From a virus, in IMG/VR virus record IMGVR_UViG_3300025087_000022, positions 1-39,047 of that record: a DNA stretch of 39,047 nucleotides. One strand, 5' to 3'. Under the pieces are notes generated by a model. That model saw nothing but the letters and a program-made list of their open reading frames with translations, was not told where the DNA came from and made no database searches. Shown here piece after piece: positions 1 to 7,635 of this stretch (position 1 is the stretch's first letter; every line of letters begins with the position of its first letter). The translations under genes and the position numbers were made by a program.

Positions 1-127
1 AAGACATTACCGGACCATACGTGTCCCTCACGTCTTTCCGCGATTCGCTCGAAAGCGGACAGCTCTGTCTAAGGTGTTTTGCACTTACCCCCGCGGGCAA
101 ACAGACGCGCAAGAAAGGAAAAAGGAA
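1..127. repeat. Direct terminal repeat, left copy (circular overlap)
   Basis: Bases 1-127 are identical to 38921-39047. An exact overlap of this short, k-mer-like length at both contig ends is the usual sign of a circular assembly, so the genome is 38,920 bp and genes run through the junction. A real short terminal repeat in the virion is less likely, because the repeat lies inside a coding region. Confidence 0.93.
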
Positions 128-131
128 ATGA
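1..131 (+). CDS. Cys-rich Zn-ribbon microprotein, C-terminal part (gene starts at 38842)
   Basis: In the circular molecule this continues the frame opened at 38842. The first complete codon here is at position 3 and the stop is TGA at 129-131, overlapping the next ATG (128) as ATGA. This part reads D-I-T-G-P-Y, then a CLRC pair and a very basic tail rich in K and R. Together with the CSYCC just before the junction it gives a four-cysteine knuckle typical of small zinc ribbons. The whole product would be about 69 residues. The function is unknown. Confidence 0.6.
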   Translation, partial: DITGPYVSLTSFRDSLESGQLCLRCFALTPAGKQTRKKGKRK

Positions 132-523
132 AAAAGCTTTGTTTGTTCATCGCGTTATTCTTCGTTTCCGTTCTGGCTTACGGCCAGGACGTACCCGTCC
201 CGACATTCGGAACGAGCGACAAGGGCTTTACCCAGGCAATCGAACAGTTCGACGCTGACTGCGAGGCTATCTGCGTGCCCTCTCCCGCTGGCCTGGTGTT
301 CTGCTTCGCCGTCAAAGACAACGCTATCCACGGCCTCATGACTGCCGACATGAACGGTACCGCTCTCTTGGTGGCTGATTGCCGCCCGGAAGACGCGGAA
401 CTGTCCTGGCTTAACCCCAACCTCAGCTACGAACAAACCGGACAGCTTTGGGCAATCGTCCTGAACGTCATTGAAGATTGCCGTCGGCAATTGGCTAAAG
501 AAAGGGGTGAAAAAACGCTGTGA
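128..523 (+). CDS. Small secreted protein of unknown function
   Basis: 131 residues. ATG 128 is chosen over an upstream in-frame ATG at 74 because an AAAGGAAA ribosome site lies just before it and because the protein then begins with a clean signal peptide: MKK, a hydrophobic core CLFIALFFVSVLAYG, then Q. The mature part has three cysteines near its start and is acidic. It overlaps the preceding microprotein stop (ATGA) and the next start (GTGA), so it belongs to a translationally coupled chain. It is not similar to any family I recognise. This stretch looks more GC-rich than the rest of the genome. Confidence 0.75.
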   Translation: MKKLCLFIALFFVSVLAYGQDVPVPTFGTSDKGFTQAIEQFDADCEAICVPSPAGLVFCFAVKDNAIHGLMTADMNGTALLVADCRPEDAELSWLNPNLSYEQTGQLWAIVLNVIEDCRRQLAKERGEKTL

Positions 524-636
524 AGAAATGCGAAACTTGCGTCCATAATCGGAGCGGCCACTGTTGCGCTTATCACATGAAAATCATCCTGATGTTACCC
601 GGCTTTCTGTGCCGGAAACGAGAGGTGAAGAAATGA
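520..636 (+). CDS. 38-residue Cys-rich microprotein
   Basis: GTG start at 520 overlapping the previous TGA (GTGA), with a GGGG-type ribosome site about ten bases upstream. The product begins MKKCETCVHNRSGHCC and ends in a basic tail. A CxxC followed by CC suggests one metal knuckle. Its stop overlaps the next ATG at 633 (ATGA). Tight coupling on both sides is the main evidence that it is translated. The function is unknown. Confidence 0.55.
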   Translation: MKKCETCVHNRSGHCCAYHMKIILMLPGFLCRKREVKK

Positions 637-809
637 GCCGTATATCCGTTTGCCCCAAGTGCAGTATCGTTTTCGGGTGCAACATCCTGGAAGACAGGAA
701 GTGCGCCACCTGCAAGGAATACATTTGCCCGATCCGCGGTAAGATGGTGCCTCACGTCGAGGAAGACACCGAGTTCTGCCCGGACTGCCGTGAAGATGAA
801 GATGCCTAA
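633..809 (+). CDS. 58-residue zinc-ribbon microprotein
   Basis: Starts at ATG 633, with AGAGGTGAAG just upstream and an ATGA overlap with the previous gene; an earlier in-frame ATG at 564 would overlap that gene fully. It contains CPKC, CATC, a lone CP and CPDC, enough for two zinc sites, and an acidic C-terminus (EDEDA). It is likely a small metal-binding adaptor or nucleic-acid-binding protein. Last gene of the coupled GC-rich chain. Confidence 0.7.
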   Translation: MSRISVCPKCSIVFGCNILEDRKCATCKEYICPIRGKMVPHVEEDTEFCPDCREDEDA

Positions 810-821
810 AACCTCCTAACC

Positions 822-839
822 GGGCTACAACCGTAGCCC
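822..839 (+). terminator. Hairpin after microprotein chain
   Basis: GGGCTAC, loop AACC, GTAGCCC: a perfect 7-bp stem right after the stop at 809. There is no strong T tract, so it could be a weak terminator or an RNA-end stabiliser. Confidence 0.45.
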
Positions 840-863
840 TCTAAACTAACTAAGTTTTACAAT

Positions 864-1007
864 ATGGTGCGCGACAAAGATTTTGAAAGGTGCTTAAAGG
901 AATTAAAAGATTTAAAAAAAAGCGTGATGTCTTGCGATTTGGATATGGCGGACGTGTGGGGTTTAATAGGTAAAATCATTAAAAAGTATGAAAAACCTAA
1001 TAATTGA
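864..1007 (+). CDS. 47-residue hypothetical protein
   Basis: Highly charged, Lys-rich helical protein (ends IIKKYEKPNN) with two cysteines. The stop lies 20 bp inside the next gene (start 988), in another frame. AT-rich codon use matches the downstream structural genes and not the GC-rich chain upstream. No family recognised. Confidence 0.5.
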   Translation: MVRDKDFERCLKELKDLKKSVMSCDLDMADVWGLIGKIIKKYEKPNN

Positions 1008-1986
1008 GCCAATCGTACAAGAGGATTGGAAATTTGGAGCTAACAACGGTATTTCTAAACCGATTTTGACCCGCATGGGCGGTTATTTGCCGACTTATGA
1101 ATCTCAGCGGTTCCAGTCTTTTGATCCGTGGTGGTGCGTGTCCGGTTCAGCCCTAAATGTTATTGAAACAATTTTTAATTACAAAATAGCGCACGGCCTA
1201 TTATCCAAAGAAAACACCCAATGGCTATATGACAATTGGTATATTGATGAGAATGGTAAGGTGAATTTTGATGACTGGTTTCTGGCGCGGGTTTCCAACA
1301 CTGTACCCGGCAAGGGCAATTCCTTGAAAGCGGTGGGCGATGCCGCGCGCCATTATGGGCTGACACCACAACTGCAATCACCGTTTAAAATGGGTGATTA
1401 TGAGAATGATTTAGAGGATTACAATCAAGCTGTCCCCGCTGGACTTTATAAATTAGGCGAAGAATTTTTGCAACGGTTCAGCATTAATTACGAAGTGGTG
1501 TATGAAAAAGACTTTCACTCCGCTCTTAATTTCGGACCGTTACAGGTAGCGGTATCAAATTGGCTGAAACAGGGCAATTACTATATTCCGAACGGCGGTA
1601 TTATCCACGCCACTATGCTCTATAACGATTGCCCCTGGATGGTGTTTGATACTTATTCGCCCTACATCAAGCAACTGGCCGATAATTACGTGTTCATGAG
1701 TTACGGTTACACCTGGTACGTCAACGATAATAAACCTTTAATCATAAAAATTATGGATTATTTTTTTCGTTTAGCTAACGGCGCGATTTATTGGGTCAAG
1801 GGAGGAACTAATAAAGCGCAAGCGGTTACTGCTTTTAATGCCGGGCTAGTGGCTATCACGCATTTAATGCGGAAAGAAAACGCTGTTACGCTTAAGGATG
1901 AAGATTTGAAGAATTTTGAGCTGACGGAAGAGTTTTTTCCGACCGAGCAAGGTTTTATGCAGGGTATAATTTCATTGTTTAAATAA
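988..1986 (+). CDS. Papain-like cysteine protease-type virion protein
   Basis: 332 residues. The sequence shows a possible cysteine-protease triad in the right order: FDPWWCVSGSALN (Cys50 at the start of a helix), GGIIHATMLY (His207) and WMVFDTYSP (Asp221). Cys, then His, then Asp or Asn followed by a Tyr strand is the C1/C39-like pattern. It stands directly before the propeller-like tail gene (one base between stop and start), so a virion-borne peptidase or tail processing role is inferred. A non-catalytic structural use of the fold is possible. Confidence 0.5.
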   Translation: MKNLIIEPIVQEDWKFGANNGISKPILTRMGGYLPTYESQRFQSFDPWWCVSGSALNVIETIFNYKIAHGLLSKENTQWLYDNWYIDENGKVNFDDWFLARVSNTVPGKGNSLKAVGDAARHYGLTPQLQSPFKMGDYENDLEDYNQAVPAGLYKLGEEFLQRFSINYEVVYEKDFHSALNFGPLQVAVSNWLKQGNYYIPNGGIIHATMLYNDCPWMVFDTYSPYIKQLADNYVFMSYGYTWYVNDNKPLIIKIMDYFFRLANGAIYWVKGGTNKAQAVTAFNAGLVAITHLMRKENAVTLKDEDLKNFELTEEFFPTEQGFMQGIISLFK

Positions 1987-1987
1987 C

Positions 1988-3388
1988 ATGGCAAAATTTG
2001 TTATAAATCAGGAGGATTTTTTAAGAGGTGCGGCTGAAAATGACTTCCAAAATAACGGCGGTTATTCTCCCGAAGATAAATCGGGCAATATTTACGTAAA
2101 AAAGGGTGTATTGGCACCGCCGCCTTTGGTTACAGAAAATAGTGGAGCAGTGGAATCGATCGCCGGTTGGTGTACGAAATGGTCAGCTTTAGGCGCGCCT
2201 ATTCGAGCTTTCGGAATAGATAGTGGTGCGGACGGCCATTTTTATACAGTAACAGCCGCTGGCGTAGTAGCGGAAGTTTCTGAAGATACCGGGCATGATT
2301 ATCATGCTAAAAAATCAGATATTTTGTATTTTCCGTTTAATGGTCAAGAATCTATATTAGTTAGTTCAACCACGGATGTCGCTCAATTTTCGGAAGATAT
2401 GGCCAGTGCAAATTATGATTGGTGGGCGGTGGATAGGAGCGCCGGGGCACTAGGCGCTAACAATGTTCACCAAATGATCAATTACGGTGCTTCTGGCGGT
2501 GAATTGGCGTTTATCACCAATGGGACTAAAATTGCTTCATGGAATGGTACGACAGCTACGGCCGCCGCTTTTACCATGCCGGATGGCTGGACGATTACCG
2601 CAATCGTGGAATACCGTAATAAAATCTATATTGCCGCGGAAACTTCTGCTCTTAATTTTTCCGGGTCAAACCATGTTAAAAGCGCGATTTTTATCTGGGA
2701 TGGTTTGGACACGACTGATTATGAAGATGTGCATTATTTGAACGATCGAATTGACTGCATGTATGTATTCCAGGGCATGTTGCTAATCTTTACCTCCCGT
2801 TACATGGCTTATTGGAACGGCTTAAATTTCACTCATTTACACGATTTAGACCATCAAGTTTTTAAGTACATGATTACGCAGTTTAGGGATAGATTGTATA
2901 TCGTGCAAAGCAAGGCGATATTGGTATATGACGGGCAAAGATTCAGTTATCTTTTGGTGTTGGAAAACAACATTAATGCTTTGTTCAGTTCTTCTGATGT
3001 TAGTCTGTTACTGCACAGTAACGGCAAGATCAGTTTAAGTTATTTTGAAAATGCTGATTCTAACGGCACGGCCAAAGTAGGAACTGGTTATTGGCGTAGT
3101 CGCCGAAGTTTTTTTGACCAGAACGTGATAATTAAGAAAATTACCGTAGAATTGGCTGAGCCTTTGGCTTCCGGGTCAGTTATGAATATCATGGTGCTTG
3201 ACCACAACGGCACGTCAACTACGGTTGGAAGCATGACTCATGCGGCAGACGGGGCAATCAGGTCGAAGGAGATTAATAACATAAATTTAAATATGACCAG
3301 TATGCAAGTACGCATCCATTGGTCGGCGGTTGCTAAACAAGTGGCGCGCATTGCGGTCGAATATGAACCAACTAAAAAACCAATTTAA
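1988..3388 (+). CDS. Probable tail or head-completion protein, propeller-like
   Basis: 466 residues. Opens MAKFVINQEDFLRG, a style of N-terminus I associate with podovirus tail/stabilisation proteins. The middle has repeated strand-rich segments with W, Y and N-G turns (for example MAYWNGLNFTHL, ILVYDGQRFSYL), suggesting a beta-propeller. Neighbours are a protease-like gene upstream and small virion genes downstream. Structural role is inferred from position and composition; the exact family is not certain. Confidence 0.6.
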   Translation: MAKFVINQEDFLRGAAENDFQNNGGYSPEDKSGNIYVKKGVLAPPPLVTENSGAVESIAGWCTKWSALGAPIRAFGIDSGADGHFYTVTAAGVVAEVSEDTGHDYHAKKSDILYFPFNGQESILVSSTTDVAQFSEDMASANYDWWAVDRSAGALGANNVHQMINYGASGGELAFITNGTKIASWNGTTATAAAFTMPDGWTITAIVEYRNKIYIAAETSALNFSGSNHVKSAIFIWDGLDTTDYEDVHYLNDRIDCMYVFQGMLLIFTSRYMAYWNGLNFTHLHDLDHQVFKYMITQFRDRLYIVQSKAILVYDGQRFSYLLVLENNINALFSSSDVSLLLHSNGKISLSYFENADSNGTAKVGTGYWRSRRSFFDQNVIIKKITVELAEPLASGSVMNIMVLDHNGTSTTVGSMTHAADGAIRSKEINNINLNMTSMQVRIHWSAVAKQVARIAVEYEPTKKPI

Positions 3389-3890
3389 TCAAGGTGAGAG
3401 TTTTCTGGAAAATAAAATACTCCCTATTAATAGGGAAAATTTAGATTTTTCCCAAAAGGAGAATTTTGAGCAATCGCATAACCATGATGGCAGAAATTCG
3501 CAAAAACTAGATTACAATAATCTTGATAATTTGCCAACCGTATCTTCGTTTACCCACACAGACAGAGGGGATAGTTCTGCTTTTGATATAGACAGCCCGA
3601 CGATAGACAACGATTGGCACGACTGGGATTTGTCCGCGATTGTTCCCGCCGGAACCAAGCTAGTTAGAGTAGTTATCAGCACTAGGGCAACAGCCGCTGA
3701 CGCGATTATGTATTTTCGTAAAAACGGCAATTCTAACGTGTTTAACGTGGAGGCCAGAATGCAACAAATTGCCAACAGTTACACTTATCACACCTTGCTT
3801 GTTCCTGTCGGTGATGATCTTATTATTGAATATAAATTTCCTACCACCTTTACTAATGTATCATTCTTGATCGGCGGCTGGTTTGCTTAA
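3363..3890 (+). CDS. Hypothetical virion protein
   Basis: 175 residues from ATG 3363; an in-frame ATG at 3330 would lengthen the overlap with the previous gene to 59 bp. The N-terminal third contains SHNHDGRNSQKL, a HxHDG motif often seen in tail fibre or base proteins. The rest is strand-rich (MYFRKNGNSNVFNVEAR) and ends SFLIGGWFA, like a jelly-roll decoration domain. Likely a small tail or receptor-contact protein. Confidence 0.6.
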   Translation: MNQLKNQFNQGESFLENKILPINRENLDFSQKENFEQSHNHDGRNSQKLDYNNLDNLPTVSSFTHTDRGDSSAFDIDSPTIDNDWHDWDLSAIVPAGTKLVRVVISTRATAADAIMYFRKNGNSNVFNVEARMQQIANSYTYHTLLVPVGDDLIIEYKFPTTFTNVSFLIGGWFA

Positions 3891-3910
3891 TCTAAATTGT
3901 TATAATTTTT

Positions 3911-5650
3911 ATGGCCATTTTTAAAAATCAAGCGGGACAAACTTTGGATACGTCAAAATATACCAATCTTCAGGGACAAGAAGCGGTTGATTGGGCTAAA
4001 AGCCAATCGCTTTTTAGCGGTTATAACCCGGTTGATGCCGCTCCTGTTTCCGGCGTGGTTAATGTGGGCAATACGCAAGCAAACGTAACGGTTGAGCCGA
4101 AAAACTCTTTTGAGATACAACCGACACAACCGGACAGCAACCTGGCGGGTGCTGGGGAAAGGTTCGGGGTTAATCTGACGCCAGAACAGCCAAGTGTATC
4201 TGACGATTTACAAAAAAAAGTCTTTGACTCTGCTCAAAACCTCGGTAATAATTCCTTGGCTAACAAGGAATATGTTAATGCTGTTTTTAGGGCTTACGGG
4301 AAAAGGGACGCTAATCAGGGCGAACTTTTGGAGTTTACTGGCAAAGGAGTTAAAGACGTGTTTGACGCCATTACAACCGGCTTAAGCGGGCGTGCCACAG
4401 CCTCTGCAAGCCCCGTGGCTAGCGGAAATACCGTAACGGGTAATAATGCCCTAGAGGGCGAAATTTTACCCGCAGAACCCCCTAAAACAGCTTTAGAGCA
4501 AAAGCAGGAAAAGATTGAAAACTGGTTTGCTAATAAGCAAAATACTACGGATAAAGCTAAAGATGACGAGGGTGTATCCGTTATCCAAGCGGAAATGACC
4601 AAAGCGCAGGAAGCAAGTAACAAAGCGTTAGAATTGGTGGAAAAAATGAAAGCAGACTATGATCTGCAGAATATTTTGGATGAAGAAGAACAAGTTGCCT
4701 TGAAAGAGGGAATAGAAAAAAAATCCATGTTAATGAGCTATACTAATAAGTTATTAGCAAAAGGCATGGAAACCTTAACCCAAAGCCAAAGACTGGATAG
4801 ATTATACGATATTTACGCCATTAATACTGCGGTTAATGCCGCCAATTCATCGCAAAGGCAGGTTCAGCTTATTCAAGGCCAATACCAGATGGCCATGCAG
4901 AACGTCAAGGATACGGTAGCTGACTGGACAGAATGGCAGGGTATGCAGTTAGACCTCTTACAGGAAATGGGACAGCTCGAAAAAGAAGAACGGGCTTATC
5001 ATGAAGCCGATATAGCCAAAGAGGAAAACCTGAGATTGCAGGGGTATGTCTATATGGAAAACACTGAGGTCTATAACAAAGTGGTCAAAGACTTCGGCGT
5101 TAATGCCGGAAACTTTAATGACTTCTTCGTGAAAATGCCGGATGACAGAATTTATTTGAAACCGGGGCAGGCTGGTAATACGCCGGAAGTGGATGCTTAT
5201 GTGGCGCAAATCCAAGCCGGAAATATTAAGCTTACAAACGTCCCGGCCGATATTAGAGACGCAGTGGCGGTAGCTTTGAATCAGGGGAATTATTCCGGTG
5301 GAGGGGGCGGAGGAACACCAGCCGCTTCAATTAAAGTCGGAAAACCATCTAGCGGGTATAACGAAGGCGATATAGTGCAAAGCGGCTCCTCTTTTCTAGT
5401 CGCCGGTGTTGACGGCAAGTGGCGGGCGGCTACGACCGAAGAAAAAAACGCTTTAACTAAAGGAGAAGATGATTATACTCCGGAAGAAAAAGCATTTCAA
5501 AAAGAAGTAACCGCTGAACTCAATAAATTAGCTAAAGGTGGTGATTGGGGAGATTCATGGAACTATTTGATGAACAAATACGGTGATAAGGGTTTAACCA
5601 CTGACCAATTGGATGAGATTTTAAATAAATCTAAATACTACCCTAAATGA
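3911..5650 (+). CDS. Large probable internal/ejection virion protein
   Basis: 579 residues. A disordered N-terminus, then around residues 115-155 a segment (VFRAYGKRDANQGELLEF) resembling the DUF4214-like repeat of phage tail proteins. Residues about 190-390 are Glu/Lys/Gln-rich and coiled-coil-like. A six-glycine stretch (about 459-464) precedes a C-terminal SH3-like or binding segment. The stop overlaps the next start (ATGA). With the two large proteins downstream it likely forms the set ejected with the DNA. Confidence 0.55.
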   Translation: MAIFKNQAGQTLDTSKYTNLQGQEAVDWAKSQSLFSGYNPVDAAPVSGVVNVGNTQANVTVEPKNSFEIQPTQPDSNLAGAGERFGVNLTPEQPSVSDDLQKKVFDSAQNLGNNSLANKEYVNAVFRAYGKRDANQGELLEFTGKGVKDVFDAITTGLSGRATASASPVASGNTVTGNNALEGEILPAEPPKTALEQKQEKIENWFANKQNTTDKAKDDEGVSVIQAEMTKAQEASNKALELVEKMKADYDLQNILDEEEQVALKEGIEKKSMLMSYTNKLLAKGMETLTQSQRLDRLYDIYAINTAVNAANSSQRQVQLIQGQYQMAMQNVKDTVADWTEWQGMQLDLLQEMGQLEKEERAYHEADIAKEENLRLQGYVYMENTEVYNKVVKDFGVNAGNFNDFFVKMPDDRIYLKPGQAGNTPEVDAYVAQIQAGNIKLTNVPADIRDAVAVALNQGNYSGGGGGGTPAASIKVGKPSSGYNEGDIVQSGSSFLVAGVDGKWRAATTEEKNALTKGEDDYTPEEKAFQKEVTAELNKLAKGGDWGDSWNYLMNKYGDKGLTTDQLDEILNKSKYYPK

Positions 5651-7635
5651 GCATTGATTTTTCCAAATTTACTACTACGCCGACCAAAATAGACTTTGGT
5701 AAATTTATTATATCTAAACCCGCCAGTAAAGTAGAAACTAAATATCTGCCGTCATTTTTAGGTGGGGGTGCTTACAATCAAGTGGTTGGCAATGCTAATG
5801 AGCTATTCAAAACACCAAGAAAGAACGGGGCAGATGATGATGAGACCACGGAACGCCACCACATTATTCCGGTGGAGTTTGGCGGGTCAAGTGAAACCGA
5901 CAAGAATATTTTAGCCTTGCCAATAGACGCCCACAAACGCATAACAGAAGCGGAAAGGCAAATTTCCAAGGACTATAATTCCAAGGCGATTACACTCGGG
6001 CAAGCTAGAACTAAAATAATGGGGCTGTTGCAAAAAGAACTGGACGCTCAGCAAGGGGTAAAACAGGGAACAGCCGCAAACTTTTTGTCTGGCTTGAAAG
6101 ATACGTTTTTACACCCGATTAAAAGTGTCAAAGAGGCAATCAACGTTAATCCACAAACTACGCAAGCAGTTAAAGACGTGGCGGAAAGCACTAAGGTTGT
6201 TCAGCCTAATATTAAAAAGACTGTAACCGATTTTGCGCAAGCCATTGTAGACGCCGAAAAGCAAGGCGGAGAAAGAATAGCCGATGTGTTTGTTACGCCG
6301 GGGACTAAAAGCGAAAAAGCCGGGCAAGTTTTAGAGGCTGTCGCCGGAACAGCGGGGGTGATTTTTTCGCCGATTACGGCGGCCTTTTCTGCTAGTAAAA
6401 ATATCCCGATAATCGGGTCTATCGCTAGTATTATTAGCTTGCCGTTAGCGGTAATAGGTGATGAGCTTACTAACTTAACCAATGAGGGGTTGAACGCCTT
6501 GATAGCATCCAAGAAGATTAAAAAAGAAGATGCCGAGAATATTCGGCAGGGCGTAAATGAAGTCGCGTCTTTAGCTGGACAGATTTATGCTGGTGGCAAG
6601 ATGTTTAAAGGTAAAGAGGTCAAGGTTAAGGAATTGGAAACTAAATATGGCAAAACCGATGCTGAGACGATTATAAAAAAAGCCGAAGAACGAGCTACGT
6701 CTGAATTAAAAGCCAAAGTAGCTGAGCTGACGGAACAGAAACCGAAAATAGAGTTTAATAAGTTTGTCAAGAAAGAAGAACCGATGGTTACCAAGGCTAT
6801 TGAGGATTACGTCTTCTACAATAAAAGAAAATCTTTAACACCAGAGGTTTTAAACAAAATTGATGAATTAGCTATTAAGCCGACCAAAGAAATAAAATTA
6901 TATCGAGATGGCGAGGTTGATGTTACTAAGCCGCAAAGCTGGAGTAAAAATCCTGCCATTGGAGACAACCCAATCTCTAAAACATTTAAACCGGAAGAAA
7001 TCTTGATAGATCTGACTGACCCCAAAGCAAAAAATTTATTCTCTGGCATAGGCAAAGAATCTTTAGAAAAATATATTGGTTTAGAAAGCGAGGTTATTGT
7101 GAAATCAACTGGAAAAATCAGCGGCGTAGCTAAAAGCATTTCAGCTAAAGCCGTCGAACAAGGTATGGTTAAAAATGGTTATACGGAATTAGCTGACTAC
7201 AGTTCATCCACTATAAAAGAACAGTCCAAGATAGCTGAAAAATATACGCCGGAACAGATTAATGATATTGCTACAGGGAAAGCGCCGTTGCCGAAAGAAA
7301 TGAAGCCGGGTACAGCCCTATCTATTGCCGAGGATTTCGCTAAGACCAACAAAGACACGCAATTAATGGCGGATTTAGCTAAATCACCATTAGCAACCAA
7401 ATTGAGCGAATCAGCCTCTGAATTAAGCCTATCTCGGATGAGAGAGCAAGCGTCAGCGGTCACGGCTATGCGGGAAGTGATAAAAAAACGGGAAAAAGCG
7501 TATGAGACGAAGACCGGCAAGAAAGTAAGCGAAGCCAAGAAAAAAGAAGTTAAGAAAATGAAAGAAGAAATTAAAAAAGAGACACCCACGAAAAGCGATT
7601 GGCAGGCTTTTGTGGAGTCCATTAAATGCAAATAA
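5647..7635 (+). CDS. Polyvalent virion protein with HNH and ADP-ribosyltransferase-like domains
   Basis: 662 residues. Residues about 66-100 form an HNH module: ERHHIIPVEFGG (His71/His72), Asn87 in KNILALP, His96. Residues 240-290 are hydrophobic (possible membrane-insertion segment). Residues about 415-490 fit the R-S-E class of ADP-ribosyltransferases: LYRDGE (Arg420), QSWSK (Ser431-Trp-Ser433) and GLESEVIV (Glu480-x-Glu482). The C-terminus is a basic coiled coil. The gene starts inside the previous stop and ends flush with the next start. Known precedent: phage polyvalent proteins are packaged and delivered with DNA. ADP-ribosylation of a host target on entry is inference. Confidence 0.6.
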   Translation: MSIDFSKFTTTPTKIDFGKFIISKPASKVETKYLPSFLGGGAYNQVVGNANELFKTPRKNGADDDETTERHHIIPVEFGGSSETDKNILALPIDAHKRITEAERQISKDYNSKAITLGQARTKIMGLLQKELDAQQGVKQGTAANFLSGLKDTFLHPIKSVKEAINVNPQTTQAVKDVAESTKVVQPNIKKTVTDFAQAIVDAEKQGGERIADVFVTPGTKSEKAGQVLEAVAGTAGVIFSPITAAFSASKNIPIIGSIASIISLPLAVIGDELTNLTNEGLNALIASKKIKKEDAENIRQGVNEVASLAGQIYAGGKMFKGKEVKVKELETKYGKTDAETIIKKAEERATSELKAKVAELTEQKPKIEFNKFVKKEEPMVTKAIEDYVFYNKRKSLTPEVLNKIDELAIKPTKEIKLYRDGEVDVTKPQSWSKNPAIGDNPISKTFKPEEILIDLTDPKAKNLFSGIGKESLEKYIGLESEVIVKSTGKISGVAKSISAKAVEQGMVKNGYTELADYSSSTIKEQSKIAEKYTPEQINDIATGKAPLPKEMKPGTALSIAEDFAKTNKDTQLMADLAKSPLATKLSESASELSLSRMREQASAVTAMREVIKKREKAYETKTGKKVSEAKKKEVKKMKEEIKKETPTKSDWQAFVESIKCK

